Positions 43,503 through 53,601 of a stretch of 64,000 nt of DNA are shown piece by piece. The DNA is from an uncultured Prevotellaceae bacterium. Lineage in GTDB: Bacteria > Bacteroidota > Bacteroidia > Bacteroidales > Bacteroidaceae. The notes below the pieces were generated by a model. That model ran no database searches. It saw nothing but the letters and a program-made list of their open reading frames with translations, and had not been told where the DNA came from. Both the position numbers and the translations under genes were made by a program. Where the stretch lies: the NCBI GenBank assembly GCA_902761905.1, contig CACWMK010000002.1:146996-210995 (forward strand). The letters are read 5' to 3'. Position 1 is the stretch's first letter, and each line of letters opens with the position of its first letter.

Positions 43503-46500
43503 AGAATCTAAAGCAATTGATTAGACAGACTTTTCCAACCATCTTGATGCTGTTGGCGTTCTGCACTCCGGTGCTGGCACAGAACGGCATTACGGTAAAG
43601 GGTAATGTCACAGACAATGCCATGGAACCATTGATTGGCGCCTCGGTAGTGGTTAAAGGACAAACCTCTGTAGGTACAGTTACTGACTTCGATGGTAACT
43701 TCGTATTGAAGGTTCCATCAGAGCAGACTGTGCTGGTGATTTCCTATGTAGGTATGACCTCAAAGGAAGTGAAGATTGGTAAGCAGCGCGAATTTAAGGT
43801 TTCGCTGCTTGACGACACCCAGTTGGAGGAAGTCGTAGTAGTAGGTTTCGGCCAACAGAAAAAGGCCTCAGTGGTAGGTGCTATCACTCAGACCACAGGT
43901 GAAGTTCTTGAGCGTGCAGCCGGTATCGGTAGTGTGGGTGCAGCTCTTACTGGTAACCTTCCAGGTGTTGCTACTATCGCTTCTACTGGTCAGCCAGGTG
44001 AGGAGGATCCACGTATTTATATTCGTGGTGCAGCTGCCTGGAACCAGGATGCTCAGCCTCTTATTCTTGTGGATGGTGTTAAGCGTGAAATCAAGTCTGT
44101 TGACGTAACGTCAGTAGCCACTATTTCTGTATTGAAGGATGCATCTGCCACAGCCGTTTACGGTGTGGAGGGTGCAAATGGTGTAATTCTGATTACCACC
44201 AAGCGTGGTCAGGAGGGTAAGGCTCGTATCGATGTTGGTTTCAACGCTACATTGAAGGCTGTGTCAAAGCTTCCACGTAAGTACGACTCTTATGATGGCT
44301 ATATGCTTCGTAATGAAGCTCTTGAGCATGAGCTCGCTATCGGTGGTAATGCTTCTTGGACTTACTATCGTCCACAGACATTCATCAATAACTTCCGTAA
44401 TCAGGATCGTACTGTTAAGCCGCAATATGATGCAGATGGTAACTTCCTCGGCGAATATAGTCAGGCAGAGCGCTATGCCAACGTTGACTGGCAGGACGAA
44501 ATGTTCAAGAGTACAGCTTTGTCTTATAATACTAACCTTAATATCTCTGGTGGTACACAGTTCGTTAAGTACTTCGTTGCTTTCGACTTCCAGAATGAGG
44601 GTGATATGACAAAGATATGGAATAATAATCAGGGTTATGAGGGAGGTTATTCATATAATCGTTTGAATGTACGTTCAAACCTGGACTTCCAAATCACTAA
44701 GACCACTCAGTTCAAGGTAAACTTGGCTGGTTCTAATGCACAGCAGAAGACTCCACGTTATTATTATGGTAATAGTGGTGAGTTCTTCCAGCAGCAGAAC
44801 TGGGCTGGTGCTTACGGTATGGCACCTAACCTGTTCCCTGTACAATTCTCTGATGGCGCTTGGGGTTACTACCCATTGGTATCAAATGTTGCAAACTCTC
44901 CTATGAACGTAGCAACGGCAGGTTATACACAGAGTGCTATCACCCGTGTGTTTACCGACTTTGCTCTTGAGCAGAAGCTGGACTTCATAACTAAGGGTCT
45001 TGTTGCTCGTGGTACTATTTCTTGGGATAACCAGTTCAATGAAGGTGATCGTGGTATTACTGCTCAAGGACATACGAATAAGAGAGCATACATGCTTCCT
45101 GAGGATGGTCAGTTGCTGTACGAGACATCTATTTTTGATAATACTGGTTTTGATTTCTATGAAAAACGAGATTGGCAGACTCAGGCTGGTAGTGTTAATT
45201 ATACCTACCGTGCCACAGAAATGTCTCTCCAGCTTTTCTGGGGTCGTCAGTTCGGTGATCACAATATAACAGCGATGGGTAACTGGAAGCGTCGTATTGA
45301 TGCAAGTGGTACCAACCTCGAGAATCGTCGTGAGGACTGGGTGTTCCGTACTACCTATGATTATAAGAGCAGATACTTTGCCGAGGTAAACGGCGCTTAC
45401 AACGGTTCACAGAAGTTCTCTCCCGACAACCGTTTCGCATTCTTCGCTTCAGGAGCTGCCGGTTGGATGATTTCAGAGGAGAAATTCATGAAACCGCTGA
45501 AGGACAAGAAGATTATTGATATGTTGAAGATCCGTGGATCAATCGGTGAAATCGGTGATGATAACGCTGGTGCCCGTTGGGCTTATATGAATGACTGGGA
45601 GGTTATTGGACCATTCACTATCTCTGTTGACAATACTGCCAGCCCCTACACTGGTTACAGACAGAAAACTATTGCTAGCCCTGACCTGAAATGGGCAACA
45701 GTATTGAAGAAGAATATTGGTTTTGACTATGCTATCCTTGGCGGTATGTTTGCAGGTAGTTTCGACTACTTCCGCGATGATCGTAAAGATATATTCATCT
45801 CAGGTGCTAACCGTTCTGTACCTTCATATTATGGTGCTTGGGTAACTCCTGATATTAACAAGGGTAAGATGAAGAACTCTGGTTTCGAGTTTGAGGTGCG
45901 TTTCAATAAGGTATTGAAGAATGGTATGCGCTTCTGGGCAAATGCCAACTATACTTATGCACATAATGAGATTATTATGAAGGATGACCCGAAGCTGATT
46001 CCAAGCTATCGTAAGGCAGAAGGCTATTCACAGGGACAGTACATCTCATTCATAGATAACGGCTTTATCAAGACTTACGATGAGCTCTATAGTACTCCTG
46101 AGCGCGAGAAGGACGACAGTCAGGTGCTCATTGGCGACCACTATATTGTTGACTTCAATGGTGATGGTGTAGTAGATGAGACCAACGACCAGGCTCCTGT
46201 AGGTTATACTGGAAACCCAGAGCATACCTATAATGCAACTATCGGTTGGGAGTGGAAAGGATTTAGTATGTTTGCACAGCTCTACGGTGTGACTGGAGTT
46301 ACACGTGATGTAGGCCTTGCCTCATTCAACAATAAACTTCTCACAGTATATGACAATGGTTCATGGTGGAATCCTGTAGATGCAGCAGGCGAGGTTGTAG
46401 TACCACGCTTTACCACTCAGGTTTCTTACAACGATGGTACTCAGTATCTCTATGATGGTTCATACTTCCGTCTGAAGAACGTTGAGGTAGCTTACACATG

Positions 46501-46681
46501 GACTAAGGGTTGGATTAAGAAACTTGGATTCTCTAGTCTGAAGCTCTATCTGAATGGTAACAACCTCTTCCTGATTACTAAGATGCCTGATGACCGTGAG
46601 AGTAACTACGGATTCAGTGGTGGTGGTGGTGCTTACCCAACTGTTAGACGTTATAACTTCGGAATTAAGCTTAACATGTAA
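43499..46681 (+). CDS. xusA-like: SusC-family TonB-dependent transporter, XusA-like
   Basis: A 1060-residue outer-membrane transporter. Signal peptide about 1-28 (ending VLAQ); carboxypeptidase-D-like regulatory domain about 31-110 (GNVTDNAMEPLIGASVV, VTDFDGNFVLKV); SusC signature LEEVVVVGFGQQKK; plug IYIRGAAAWNQDAQPLILVD and TAVYGVEGANGVILITTKRG; barrel to the C-terminal FGIKLNM. First gene of a SusC-SusD-SusC-SusD-XusE-GH10 series, the gene order described for the xylan utilization system of Prevotella bryantii and related Bacteroidota. By that comparison it should import xylo-oligosaccharides. Confidence 0.95.
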   Translation: MKNLKQLIRQTFPTILMLLAFCTPVLAQNGITVKGNVTDNAMEPLIGASVVVKGQTSVGTVTDFDGNFVLKVPSEQTVLVISYVGMTSKEVKIGKQREFKVSLLDDTQLEEVVVVGFGQQKKASVVGAITQTTGEVLERAAGIGSVGAALTGNLPGVATIASTGQPGEEDPRIYIRGAAAWNQDAQPLILVDGVKREIKSVDVTSVATISVLKDASATAVYGVEGANGVILITTKRGQEGKARIDVGFNATLKAVSKLPRKYDSYDGYMLRNEALEHELAIGGNASWTYYRPQTFINNFRNQDRTVKPQYDADGNFLGEYSQAERYANVDWQDEMFKSTALSYNTNLNISGGTQFVKYFVAFDFQNEGDMTKIWNNNQGYEGGYSYNRLNVRSNLDFQITKTTQFKVNLAGSNAQQKTPRYYYGNSGEFFQQQNWAGAYGMAPNLFPVQFSDGAWGYYPLVSNVANSPMNVATAGYTQSAITRVFTDFALEQKLDFITKGLVARGTISWDNQFNEGDRGITAQGHTNKRAYMLPEDGQLLYETSIFDNTGFDFYEKRDWQTQAGSVNYTYRATEMSLQLFWGRQFGDHNITAMGNWKRRIDASGTNLENRREDWVFRTTYDYKSRYFAEVNGAYNGSQKFSPDNRFAFFASGAAGWMISEEKFMKPLKDKKIIDMLKIRGSIGEIGDDNAGARWAYMNDWEVIGPFTISVDNTASPYTGYRQKTIASPDLKWATVLKKNIGFDYAILGGMFAGSFDYFRDDRKDIFISGANRSVPSYYGAWVTPDINKGKMKNSGFEFEVRFNKVLKNGMRFWANANYTYAHNEIIMKDDPKLIPSYRKAEGYSQGQYISFIDNGFIKTYDELYSTPEREKDDSQVLIGDHYIVDFNGDGVVDETNDQAPVGYTGNPEHTYNATIGWEWKGFSMFAQLYGVTGVTRDVGLASFNNKLLTVYDNGSWWNPVDAAGEVVVPRFTTQVSYNDGTQYLYDGSYFRLKNVEVAYTWTKGWIKKLGFSSLKLYLNGNNLFLITKMPDDRESNYGFSGGGGAYPTVRRYNFGIKLNM

Positions 46682-46696
46682 TTGTGTATAACTATT

Positions 46697-48751
46697 ATGA
46701 AATATTATAATAACATCAAATCCCTTTTGTGTGGTTCGCTGCTCCTGATGGCTGGTGGTGTTTCTTTCACATCGTGTACCGACTGGCTTGAAAAGGATCC
46801 TGAAGCTATCGTAGCTGAGGATGAGGCATTCAAGAACTTCCGCAATTTCCAGGGATATATTGAGGAAATCTATAATATGATTCCCGATAAGGAGAAGGTC
46901 AACTATTGTACAGCATGGAACTTCGGTGACGATGCTGTTCACAATCCTGAAGGCTATGCTCACATGGATCATCAGGTTGACCTGGGCAACTACCGCAACT
47001 GGTATACCAATAATCAGTGCTGGCTCAATGGAAACAGCAGCTCGCTCTGGAGAAACTCATGGATTAGCATCCGTAAGTGTAACTTGGGTATTGAGAATAT
47101 CAGTTCTATGATAGGTTCTGATGATGAGCGTAACTTGTTGCTCGGTCAGATGTATTTCTTCCGTGCATGGTGGCACTTTGAGCTGATGTGCTACTTCGGC
47201 GGTCTTCCCTACATCGACAAGGCTTTTGAAGATAGCCATATTCCAGAATTGCCTCGTCTGTCTTTCCAGCAATGTGCTGACCGCTGTGCTGAAGACTTCG
47301 AAAGAGCATACGAATTGCTTCCTTTGGACTGGGATGATGTGATTCCTGGTGAAGAGACTCAAAGTAAGAACGATTTGCGTGTCAACAAGTTCATGGCACT
47401 CTGCTACTTGGGCAAGGTGTACCTCTGGGCCGGATCTCCTCTTATGAAAGAGTTCGAGAAGACTCATAATCCTGATGGTAGCTTCAATGCTGGTGCTGCA
47501 AACCTGTTGGGTGCTAGCTCTAACGGTAAGACCTACGATTATGATGTTAAATATTGTAGACTAGCTGCCGAGGCTTTTGGTAAGGCTCTAGACTTGGTAT
47601 ATAGAGGTGATGTGAAGTATAAACTCGCAGAGTTCAGATATTCAGACCTATATAATCATACTAAGGATGAGAATGCTGAGTCTAACTACTCAGAAATCTT
47701 CTATACTGTTAAGCAGAACTGGAAGATGCCAGGTTCTACTGAGGCTATCTTCCGTGGTGCATATCCTGGTGTCAACTCTGCCAACTGGAACTGTGCTAAG
47801 ATCTTTGGTCCAAAGGTAGCAGGTCTTGTAGAGCATGATAATATCATTCACCACCCGACAGCCAACCTTGTTGACCAGTATGGTATGTCAAACGGTGAAC
47901 CCATTTATCTTGTACAGAATGGCGAGTATGTGCTCAATGAAGCCTCTGGTTGGGATCCTGAGCATCCGTTCAAGAACCGTGACCCAAGATTCTATCATGA
48001 TATTATCTTTGACGGTTTCCATTATGTACTTAGTATTGATGGTTTGTCTGCTGAGCAGAAGAAACATGACTATTGCTCTCTCTACACCGGTGGTGCTATG
48101 CGCGAGGTGGATCATGGCAGTAGCACGGGTTACTTCATTCAGAAGTTGGTTCCGCACCAGTGTAACAAAGGTGATAAATGGTATGATTGGGATTGGGCTC
48201 TCCAGACCTATGTTCCTTATATGCGCCTGGCCGACGTCTATCTGATGTATGCTGAGGCTATGGCTGCCCTCGCTCTTGCAGATGATGATATCTCATTGAT
48301 TAGAGATAAGTCTTACTGTCTGTCTACCTCGGCAGTTGATGCAGTCAATGCACTCCGCGACCGCGTAAACAGTTCAGATTTCCCAATGGAGCGCATACCT
48401 GCTCACTTCCTTAACAAGACAAGAGATTTCATGGATGTCGTACGTCGCGAACGTGCTGTGGAGCTGTCCTTCGAAGGCTTCCGTTGGTGCGACCTGCAGC
48501 GTTGGCTTCTCTTGACAGAGGCTCCTTATACTGTAAAATACTCTCACGAGTTTGAGCGTTTGGAAAAGGATAGCTGGTTCTATAATGCGACTACACGTGA
48601 AGTTAATCATGATCCTAAGGATGCAAGAGTTGGTAATTTCCACAAGAAAGATCTGATAGTCCGTGACTTAAAGACCAAGCACTATTGGTTCCCGCTTCCT
48701 GACAAGGATATCTATCTTTACGAAGGATTCCCCCAGAATCCTGGTTGGTAA
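46697..48751 (+). CDS. xusB-like: SusD-family glycan-binding lipoprotein, XusB-like
   Basis: A 684-residue SusD homologue, large for the family as the first SusD of xylan loci tends to be. Lipobox SFTSC near residue 26. Features: DEAFKNFRNFQGYIEEIYNM, LGQMYFFRAWWHFELMCYFG, FMALCYLGKVYLWAGSP, PYMRLADVYLMYAEAMA, RRERAVELSFEGFRWCDLQRW and a final FPQNPGW. ATG 46697 is chosen, because the in-frame TTG at 46682 gives a poor leader. It is 15 bp after xusA-like. It probably holds xylan at the surface and passes it to its SusC. Confidence 0.93.
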   Translation: MKYYNNIKSLLCGSLLLMAGGVSFTSCTDWLEKDPEAIVAEDEAFKNFRNFQGYIEEIYNMIPDKEKVNYCTAWNFGDDAVHNPEGYAHMDHQVDLGNYRNWYTNNQCWLNGNSSSLWRNSWISIRKCNLGIENISSMIGSDDERNLLLGQMYFFRAWWHFELMCYFGGLPYIDKAFEDSHIPELPRLSFQQCADRCAEDFERAYELLPLDWDDVIPGEETQSKNDLRVNKFMALCYLGKVYLWAGSPLMKEFEKTHNPDGSFNAGAANLLGASSNGKTYDYDVKYCRLAAEAFGKALDLVYRGDVKYKLAEFRYSDLYNHTKDENAESNYSEIFYTVKQNWKMPGSTEAIFRGAYPGVNSANWNCAKIFGPKVAGLVEHDNIIHHPTANLVDQYGMSNGEPIYLVQNGEYVLNEASGWDPEHPFKNRDPRFYHDIIFDGFHYVLSIDGLSAEQKKHDYCSLYTGGAMREVDHGSSTGYFIQKLVPHQCNKGDKWYDWDWALQTYVPYMRLADVYLMYAEAMAALALADDDISLIRDKSYCLSTSAVDAVNALRDRVNSSDFPMERIPAHFLNKTRDFMDVVRRERAVELSFEGFRWCDLQRWLLLTEAPYTVKYSHEFERLEKDSWFYNATTREVNHDPKDARVGNFHKKDLIVRDLKTKHYWFPLPDKDIYLYEGFPQNPGW

Positions 48752-48792
48752 TCAATTTATAGTTGAAAATTGATAATTGATAATTAATGATT

Positions 48793-51708
48793 ATGAAACA
48801 TATAAAAACAAATATATTTCTCTTTGCCATGCTGACAGCATCGCCAATGACGGTTAATGCACAGACCGCCGACGACGCTGATTCAACTGTGGTGAAAAAG
48901 AAAGTCCATGTTGCTTTCCGCGACAAGGATGCCGACCATCTTCTCGGAGGTGTTTCGTATGTTGACATGGAAGAACTTCAGAAGAAGGATTACACCATGG
49001 GCAGCCTCGAAGATATGTATGCACTTGTTGGCGGATGGAACGGCAACAACCTTTGGGGTATGGACAATGACCGTCTGGACAATAACGACAACAGCAATCT
49101 CCCTCTCGTTATTATTGATGGTGTAAAGCGTCCATCAAACAATGTACTTCCTTCTGAGATTGAGCAGGTAACCTTCCTAAAGGGTGCTCAGGCTGTGGTA
49201 CTTTATGGTGCCAAGGGTGCCAAGGGTGCTATCGTGATTACTACCAAACGCGGAAAGGTTGATGGTCTTCAGATTCAGGCCAATGCCAATACTGGTTTTT
49301 ATGTCGCAAAGGAGTTCCCTGAGTATTTGGGTTCTGCAGAGTACATGACACTTTTTAATGAGGCTCTTGCCAACGATGGTAAGCCAGCCAAATATACTCA
49401 GCAGGATATTTACAACCATTCTACAGGTGTTAATCCTTACCGCTATCCAAATGTGAACTATTATTCTGACGAATATATTCGAAAGATTTATAACCGTTCT
49501 GATGCCACAGTTGAGATTCAGGGTGGTGGTAATCGTGCTCACTTCTATACGAACATTAACTACTATCGTCTGGAAGACCTGTTGAACTTTGGTAATGCCA
49601 AGGATAACTATACTGACCGTTTCAGTGTCCGTGGTAATGTTGACCTTGTTGTCAACAAGGTTGTTAAGGGTTTTGCAAATGCCAGTGCAACCTTCTACAA
49701 TGTCAACAAGAATAAGGGTGATTTCTGGAATGCTGCTTCGACAATGCGTCCAAACTTCCCGGAAAATGCTGCTCCACTGATTCCTATTGATATGGTCGAT
49801 CCAAATGCTACAATGGCTCTTTCTACATTGGGTAAGTCGCTCAACCTGCTTGACGGAAAATACTTCCCTGGAGGTTCTAAGACAGACAAGACGAATGCCA
49901 TTGCTGACTGCTATTTTGGTGGTAAGACAAAGAGTGTTAGCCGTCAGTTCCAGTTTGATGCCGGTATTATCTATGACATGAACAAGTTCGTTGATGGCTT
50001 GACATTTAAGACATTGTTCTCGATTGACTATGCTGCCGACTACAGCATGTCATACAACAACAAGTATGCCGTATATATTCCTACTTGGAGTAATTATAAT
50101 GTGGATGATGCAATTGTTGCCCTGAAGCAGGAAGGTGATGAGGTGGTAACTGGTAATATGACCATGGACAATAATGCTACCAAATATCGTCAGACTATCA
50201 GTTGGAATGGACATTTCGACTATGACCATACATTTGCTGGAAAGCACCATGTAACAGGTATGCTTCTTGCAAACATGTACACCACAACAGCTAGTAAGAC
50301 ATACCATCGTTATGCAAATGCTAACCTTGGTCTGCAGGCTGGTTACGACTTTATGGGTCGTTATTTTGCAGAAGTAGGATTGGCAGGTGTTCATTCAGCC
50401 CGTTTGGCTGAAGGCCATCGCAATGCTATCTCGCCTTCATTCTCTATCGGCTGGAACATTGCTAAGGAGAGCTTTATGAAGAATACTGCTGTCGACGATT
50501 TGATGTTGAGTGCATCATATAGCAATCTGAATGAGGATATAGATATTTACATGGGCGACAAGAACTATTATCTCTACGATGCTACATGGCAGCAGACAGG
50601 TGGTGGCTTGTCTTGGAATGAAGGAACGAAAGCTGATCGTACATTCTCACAGGCAGGTATCAACCACTCTCTTGACTTCATTCATCGCAAGGAGTTCTCA
50701 GTAAGTCTGCGCGGCTCATTCTTTAATAAGTTGATTAAGACAGAAATTAGCTATTTTAATACGGATATGGATGGTTTCATCACCCAGAGTCCTACTATAT
50801 TCCCTTCACACTTGTCGAATGGTCTTGGAGGAGCTACTTTCAAACCTGCAATCAATTACAATGTCCAGAATCGCAAGGGAGTTGACTTCAGCATCTCTGC
50901 TCAGAAGCAGTTCGGTGATTTTTACGCACAGTTGGGTGTTGTTGGTACCTACCTGAAGACCAAATGGACAAAGTATGATGAGATTGTTGATGAAACAGCG
51001 CCACAGAAATATAATGAAGGTCGTACTCTTGATGTAATCTGGGGCTATAAGTGTCAGGGCTTCTACAGTGTTCAAGACTTTGATTACGATGAAGACACAG
51101 GCAAGTACACCTTGAAGAAAGACCTTCCTAAACCTTCACTCGGAGGCTCTGTTCAGCCTGGTGACTTGAAGTATGAGGATGTGAATGGTGACGGCAATAT
51201 TACCAATAAGGATCAGGATGATTTAGGCAAGTCGGGTACCTTTGGTTCTCCTTGGACTATGGGCGTGAACTTTACATTGAAGTATAAGAACTGGACACTC
51301 TTCGTATTGGGTAATGGTCAGTTCGGTGCTTACGGTATGGCAAACGGTAGCTACTACTTTATGAGTGGTAATGCTAAGTACTCTGTAAATGCACGAGGTC
51401 GTTGGACACCGGAAACGGCTGCTACCGCAACCCATCCCCGTTTGACGGCAGAAACATCTACTTCGCCTAATAGCTTTGCATCTACATTCTGGATGTATAG
51501 CACCGATCGTTTCAACCTTCGCAAGGTACAGCTGACCTATGACTTCCCATCAGAGATGTTCGAAGGTAAGTGGGTTAAGGCGCTCTCTATTTATCTGAAT
51601 GGAAACGATCTTCTGACAATCTCGAAGAATCGTAAGATCATGGAGACAGCGGTTGGCTATGCACCGCAAACACGTTTCTATAATCTCGGTGTTAAGGTAA
51701 CCCTCTAA
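48793..51708 (+). CDS. xusC-like: SusC-family transporter lacking the CarboxypepD-like domain, XusC-like
   Basis: A 971-residue TonB-dependent transporter. Signal peptide about 1-23 (ending VNAQ). Unlike the other three SusC proteins here, it has no carboxypeptidase-D-like regulatory domain and no recognisable DEVVVVGYG block. After a short charged linker (STVVKKKVHVAFRDKD) it goes directly into the plug (NLPLVIIDGVKRPSNNVLP, VVLYGAKGAKGAIVITTKRG) and barrel (ending FYNLGVKVTL). The second SusC of xylan systems, as described for Prevotella bryantii, occupies this position. ATG at 48793 or 48787 is possible; I take the one giving MKHIKT. Its leader is the TTGATAATTGATAATT spacer repeat. Confidence 0.92.
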   Translation: MKHIKTNIFLFAMLTASPMTVNAQTADDADSTVVKKKVHVAFRDKDADHLLGGVSYVDMEELQKKDYTMGSLEDMYALVGGWNGNNLWGMDNDRLDNNDNSNLPLVIIDGVKRPSNNVLPSEIEQVTFLKGAQAVVLYGAKGAKGAIVITTKRGKVDGLQIQANANTGFYVAKEFPEYLGSAEYMTLFNEALANDGKPAKYTQQDIYNHSTGVNPYRYPNVNYYSDEYIRKIYNRSDATVEIQGGGNRAHFYTNINYYRLEDLLNFGNAKDNYTDRFSVRGNVDLVVNKVVKGFANASATFYNVNKNKGDFWNAASTMRPNFPENAAPLIPIDMVDPNATMALSTLGKSLNLLDGKYFPGGSKTDKTNAIADCYFGGKTKSVSRQFQFDAGIIYDMNKFVDGLTFKTLFSIDYAADYSMSYNNKYAVYIPTWSNYNVDDAIVALKQEGDEVVTGNMTMDNNATKYRQTISWNGHFDYDHTFAGKHHVTGMLLANMYTTTASKTYHRYANANLGLQAGYDFMGRYFAEVGLAGVHSARLAEGHRNAISPSFSIGWNIAKESFMKNTAVDDLMLSASYSNLNEDIDIYMGDKNYYLYDATWQQTGGGLSWNEGTKADRTFSQAGINHSLDFIHRKEFSVSLRGSFFNKLIKTEISYFNTDMDGFITQSPTIFPSHLSNGLGGATFKPAINYNVQNRKGVDFSISAQKQFGDFYAQLGVVGTYLKTKWTKYDEIVDETAPQKYNEGRTLDVIWGYKCQGFYSVQDFDYDEDTGKYTLKKDLPKPSLGGSVQPGDLKYEDVNGDGNITNKDQDDLGKSGTFGSPWTMGVNFTLKYKNWTLFVLGNGQFGAYGMANGSYYFMSGNAKYSVNARGRWTPETAATATHPRLTAETSTSPNSFASTFWMYSTDRFNLRKVQLTYDFPSEMFEGKWVKALSIYLNGNDLLTISKNRKIMETAVGYAPQTRFYNLGVKVTL

Positions 51709-51736
51709 TGGAATTGACAATTGATAATTGATAATT

Positions 51737-53551
51737 ATGAAGACAAGAAATATTATATTTTATTTGATAGGTCTCCTCGTTTTCAGCTCTTGCGAAGATA
51801 TGTTCGAGCCTGCAGATGAAAACACCCGACAGATTGAAGACCTTACGGGGGAGTCCGCGTATGTCCATGGTTTGCTGATTTACGCCTACGATCGTATGCC
51901 CTATCTCACTACCACTCAGACCGATGTCGCTACTGATGATGCGGTTACCAATGTGACAAACAATTATCGTACGATGGCATTGGGTACATGGCAGTCAGAC
52001 AATAACCCTATGTCTCAGTGGGATCAGTGCAAGGATGGCGTCCAGTATGTCAATCTCTTCCTCTCAATGGTTGAAAAAGTGTCATGGGCACCCAGTTCTG
52101 CTTCTAAGCAGCAGATGTTTATTGACCGACTGAAGGGAGAGGCTTTCGGCCTTCGCGCACTTTTCTATTATTATCTGTTGCAGGCACATGGAGGCTTAGC
52201 TGACGATGGTAAACTCTATGGTGTGCCACTGCTGACAACTCCTGAGAACGGAAGCTCCGACTACAACCAGCCTCGCGCCTTGTTTGCTGACTGTGTTAAG
52301 CAGTGCTTCGCCGATTGCGATAGTGCCATGGCATTGCTTCCTGTTACATACGAGAATATATCTACTGCAGATGCCATTCCCGCTAAGTATAGGGCTTTGG
52401 GTGCTAATGTGTCTAATTTCAACTTAGTGTTCGGCGAAAAGGCAAGAAACCTGCTTTCTGGTAAGGTTGCTGAGGCTATCAAGGCCCAGGTAGCTCTGCT
52501 TGCAGCTAGTCCTGCATTCCGTGAGCAGAGTGGTGTGACATCTCAACAAGCTGCATTACTCTGTGCAAATGTACTCAAGCGTATTGATTGGGAATTGGAT
52601 CCACAGGGTAACATCTGGTATAAGAACAAGACAAAGTTGGAGCCAGAAGGCGGTGAAATGCTCGAAATCCTGTGGCGTGAAGACCGTCATAAGAATGCTG
52701 ATCAAGAAAGCCGTAATTTCCCGCCAACATTGTATGGTAAAGGTGAAATTAATCCGTCTCAGAACCTTGTAGATGCTTTCCCCATGGCTAATGGTCTGCC
52801 TATTTCTGCTAACAATAGTGGTTATGTTGAAAAGAATCCTTATGCTGATCGTGATCCGCGTTTGTCACATTATATTATCTATAATGGTGCAAAGTTCAGA
52901 AATATTGATATCGTAACAGGTCTCTATTCTAATAGTAAGAGTGAGGTCAAGGATAATCTAGGCAACGTGCCTGCTTCTACTCGTACCGGCTATTATATGT
53001 CGAAGTTGCTCCGTGAAGATGTCAATCCACAGTCAAGTAACCTTGTTGAACAGCAGCATATTTACGCTCGAATCCGTTATACGGAAATATTCTTGGCATT
53101 TGCTGAGGCTGCTAACGATGCTTGGGGACCTACAGGTGATGGCGGTACTGGTCACTCTGCATACGATATCATCAAAGCTATCCGTGAGCGTGCCGGTATA
53201 GCACCTGAAGTACCAGGCGTTGAGAGAGTAGATGTGTATCTGGAAGAGTGTAAGAACAACAAGGACATGATGACTTCTCTCATCCGTAATGAGCGTCGAA
53301 TTGAACTCTGCTTTGAAAACAAGCGCTTCTGGGATCTCCGTCGTTGGATGCTTCCTCTTAACGAGCCTGTTGATGGTGTTGAGATTACAAAGATTGATGC
53401 AGATAAGGACCCTGATCCTGACAATCTTGTATACAGACGTTTTAAGGTAGAAGACCGTGTGTTCGACAGTTCTTATCAGTATTACGGCCCGATTCCTAGA
53501 GGTGAAATTCTCAAGTGGAGCCAACTTACCCAAAACAAGGGATGGGAATAA
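51737..53551 (+). CDS. xusD-like: SusD-family glycan-binding lipoprotein, XusD-like
   Basis: A 604-residue SusD homologue. Lipobox VFSSC near residue 18. Family motifs: GEAFGLRALFYYYLLQAHGG, EAIKAQVALLAASPAF, RYTEIFLAFAEAAND, DIIKAIRERAG, NERRIELCFENKRFWDLRRW and closing TQNKGWE. ATG at 51737 is chosen over the TTG at 51728, which lies in the spacer repeat. It is the partner of the truncated-type SusC 28 bp upstream. Confidence 0.93.
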   Translation: MKTRNIIFYLIGLLVFSSCEDMFEPADENTRQIEDLTGESAYVHGLLIYAYDRMPYLTTTQTDVATDDAVTNVTNNYRTMALGTWQSDNNPMSQWDQCKDGVQYVNLFLSMVEKVSWAPSSASKQQMFIDRLKGEAFGLRALFYYYLLQAHGGLADDGKLYGVPLLTTPENGSSDYNQPRALFADCVKQCFADCDSAMALLPVTYENISTADAIPAKYRALGANVSNFNLVFGEKARNLLSGKVAEAIKAQVALLAASPAFREQSGVTSQQAALLCANVLKRIDWELDPQGNIWYKNKTKLEPEGGEMLEILWREDRHKNADQESRNFPPTLYGKGEINPSQNLVDAFPMANGLPISANNSGYVEKNPYADRDPRLSHYIIYNGAKFRNIDIVTGLYSNSKSEVKDNLGNVPASTRTGYYMSKLLREDVNPQSSNLVEQQHIYARIRYTEIFLAFAEAANDAWGPTGDGGTGHSAYDIIKAIRERAGIAPEVPGVERVDVYLEECKNNKDMMTSLIRNERRIELCFENKRFWDLRRWMLPLNEPVDGVEITKIDADKDPDPDNLVYRRFKVEDRVFDSSYQYYGPIPRGEILKWSQLTQNKGWE

Positions 53552-53601
53552 AAGGCGTTTTGCTAATTGATAATTGATAATTGATAATTGAAATTTGAAT
53601 T

